Below, piece by piece: positions 6,056 to 6,490 of a stretch of 6,490 nt of DNA. The translations under genes and the position numbers were made by a program. Under the pieces are notes generated by a model that had not been told where the DNA came from, did no database searches, and was given only the letters and a program-made list of their open reading frames with translations. This stretch comes from Pedosphaera sp. (GTDB lineage: Bacteria; Verrucomicrobiota; Verrucomicrobiae; Limisphaerales; Pedosphaeraceae): the NCBI GenBank assembly GCA_028293265.1, contig JAQGPB010000203.1, positions 1 to 6,490 on the forward strand, written 5' to 3'. How positions within the stretch are numbered: position 1 is the first letter of the stretch; each line of letters opens with the position of its first letter.

Positions 6056-6340
6056 ATGGAACATGCAATGGAAGAACCTCGCAAGCGGATTACCGCCCGC
6101 GTCTCGAGCAAGGTGCGCGTGACGCTGGAACAGGCGGCGGAGCTTTTGGGCGCGACCGTCAACCAGTTCGTTGTGCAAACGGCGTACCAAGAAGCCCAAC
6201 GCGTGCTTGAGCGCGAATCTCTCATTCGTCTTTCCCAAAAGGACGCGCGGAAGGTCCTGGCGCTTTTGGACAATCCTCCCAAACCCAACCACCGGCTCAA
6301 GGACGCTGTAAAAGGGTTCAAGGGCATGGTGCGTGCGTAA
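6056..6340 (+). CDS. DUF1778 ribbon-helix-helix antitoxin of a type II toxin-antitoxin pair (TacA-like)
   Basis: A small 94-residue protein of the DUF1778 (TacA/AtaR-like) antitoxin family. The N-terminal part, about residues 9-50, has the ribbon-helix-helix pattern: a short strand KRITARV, then helices with LEQAAELLGATVNQFVVQTAYQEAQRVL. This part should dimerise and bind DNA. The C-terminal part (about 55-94) contains SLIRLSQKDARKVLALL followed by a Pro-rich NPPKPNHRLKDAVKGF, the type of tail that wraps the partner acetyltransferase and neutralises it. Length is typical of the family. It overlaps the downstream GNAT gene by 8 bases, as expected for a co-translated pair. Such antitoxins usually repress their own promoter, and repeats suited to this lie just upstream. 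ATG 6056 gives the longest form; ATG 6068, preceded by GGAA six bases upstream, would give 90 residues and is a real alternative. Confidence 0.9.
   Translation: MEHAMEEPRKRITARVSSKVRVTLEQAAELLGATVNQFVVQTAYQEAQRVLERESLIRLSQKDARKVLALLDNPPKPNHRLKDAVKGFKGMVRA
6320..6324 (+). promoter_or_regulatory. Ribosome binding site of the GNAT toxin, inside the antitoxin gene
   Basis: AAGGG lies 8 bases before the GTG at 6333, a good Shine-Dalgarno spacing. It supports that non-ATG start and points to toxin translation coupled to the end of antitoxin translation. It is one of the few convincing ribosome sites in the window. Confidence 0.55.
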
Positions 6341-6490
6341 AATCGAGCCCTTGACGAAGTCTCACGACCGGGACGGATTTGACTGCGGTAGCGAGCCGCT
6401 CAACCTGTTCCTGAAACAAACCGCGCGGCAGCATGCGTCGCGGGGGATCTCGCGGACATTTGTCATGGTTGAAGAGACCGCTTCCGAACC
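6333..6490 (+). CDS. GNAT acetyltransferase toxin (TacT/AtaT-like), C-terminus cut by window edge
   Basis: The first 52 residues of a GNAT-family N-acetyltransferase. In known DUF1778-GNAT pairs such as TacAT and AtaRT the enzyme uses acetyl-CoA to acetylate the amino group of charged tRNAs and so stops translation. The visible N-terminus MRKIEPLTKSHDRDGFDCG followed by SEPLNLFLKQTARQHASRG (20-38) and SRTFVMVE (40-47) is the characteristic opening of these toxins: HDRxxFDCG, a Leu-Asn-x-Phe/Tyr-Leu helix, then the first core strand. The acetyl-CoA-binding loop and catalytic Tyr lie beyond the window, so activity cannot be judged. The start is GTG at 6333, overlapping the antitoxin stop by 8 bases; no ATG precedes the conserved region in this frame, and AAGGG is well placed. 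Full-length relatives are about 160-180 residues, so roughly one third is seen. Confidence 0.88.
   Translation, partial: MRKIEPLTKSHDRDGFDCGSEPLNLFLKQTARQHASRGISRTFVMVEETASE

Noticed and set aside
5993..6292. A 99-codon minus-strand open frame opposite the antitoxin
   Set aside because: The plus strand encodes a clear DUF1778 antitoxin coupled to a GNAT toxin. The antisense product shows no family resemblance.

Overview
This window looks like chromosomal DNA from a Gram-negative bacterium. The evidence is a tightly packed set of genes for building and exporting a lipid-linked cell-envelope glycan: two family 9 (heptosyltransferase-type) glycosyltransferases, an MsbA-type ABC exporter and a sugar-nucleotide epimerase. 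The DNA is visibly GC-rich, and most starts lack a Shine-Dalgarno sequence. The company of a DUF4254 protein and the gene style suggest the Verrucomicrobiota/PVC or a related phylum, but this is an impression from gene content and no marker gene is present to test it.

Positions 1-5917 hold five genes, all on the minus strand and so read from right to left: glycosyltransferase A (5917-4826), glycosyltransferase B (4820-3735), a DUF4254 protein (3730-3149), a large ABC exporter (3083-903) and an NAD-dependent epimerase cut by the left edge (881-1). The gaps between them are 5, 4, 65 and 21 bases, so they probably form one operon. A plausible division of labour is that the epimerase supplies a sugar nucleotide, the two GT9 enzymes add sugars to a lipid acceptor on the cytoplasmic face, and the ABC protein flips the lipid-linked product across the inner membrane. 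DUF4254 has no assigned role. The exporter carries about 150 extra residues between its first two membrane segments, which should lie in the periplasm.

Positions 5918-6055 form a divergent intergenic region. It holds a 16-bp palindrome, a perfect 11-bp tandem repeat overlapping a TTGACA box, and a weak hairpin with a T-run readable on the minus strand. Nothing convincing was found as the promoter of the glycan operon.

Positions 6056-6490 hold a plus-strand type II toxin-antitoxin pair unrelated to the glycan genes: a DUF1778 ribbon-helix-helix antitoxin, followed with an 8-base overlap by a GNAT acetyltransferase toxin of the TacT/AtaT kind. The toxin starts with GTG and is cut by the right edge. 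No tRNA, rRNA, CRISPR array or insertion sequence was seen.
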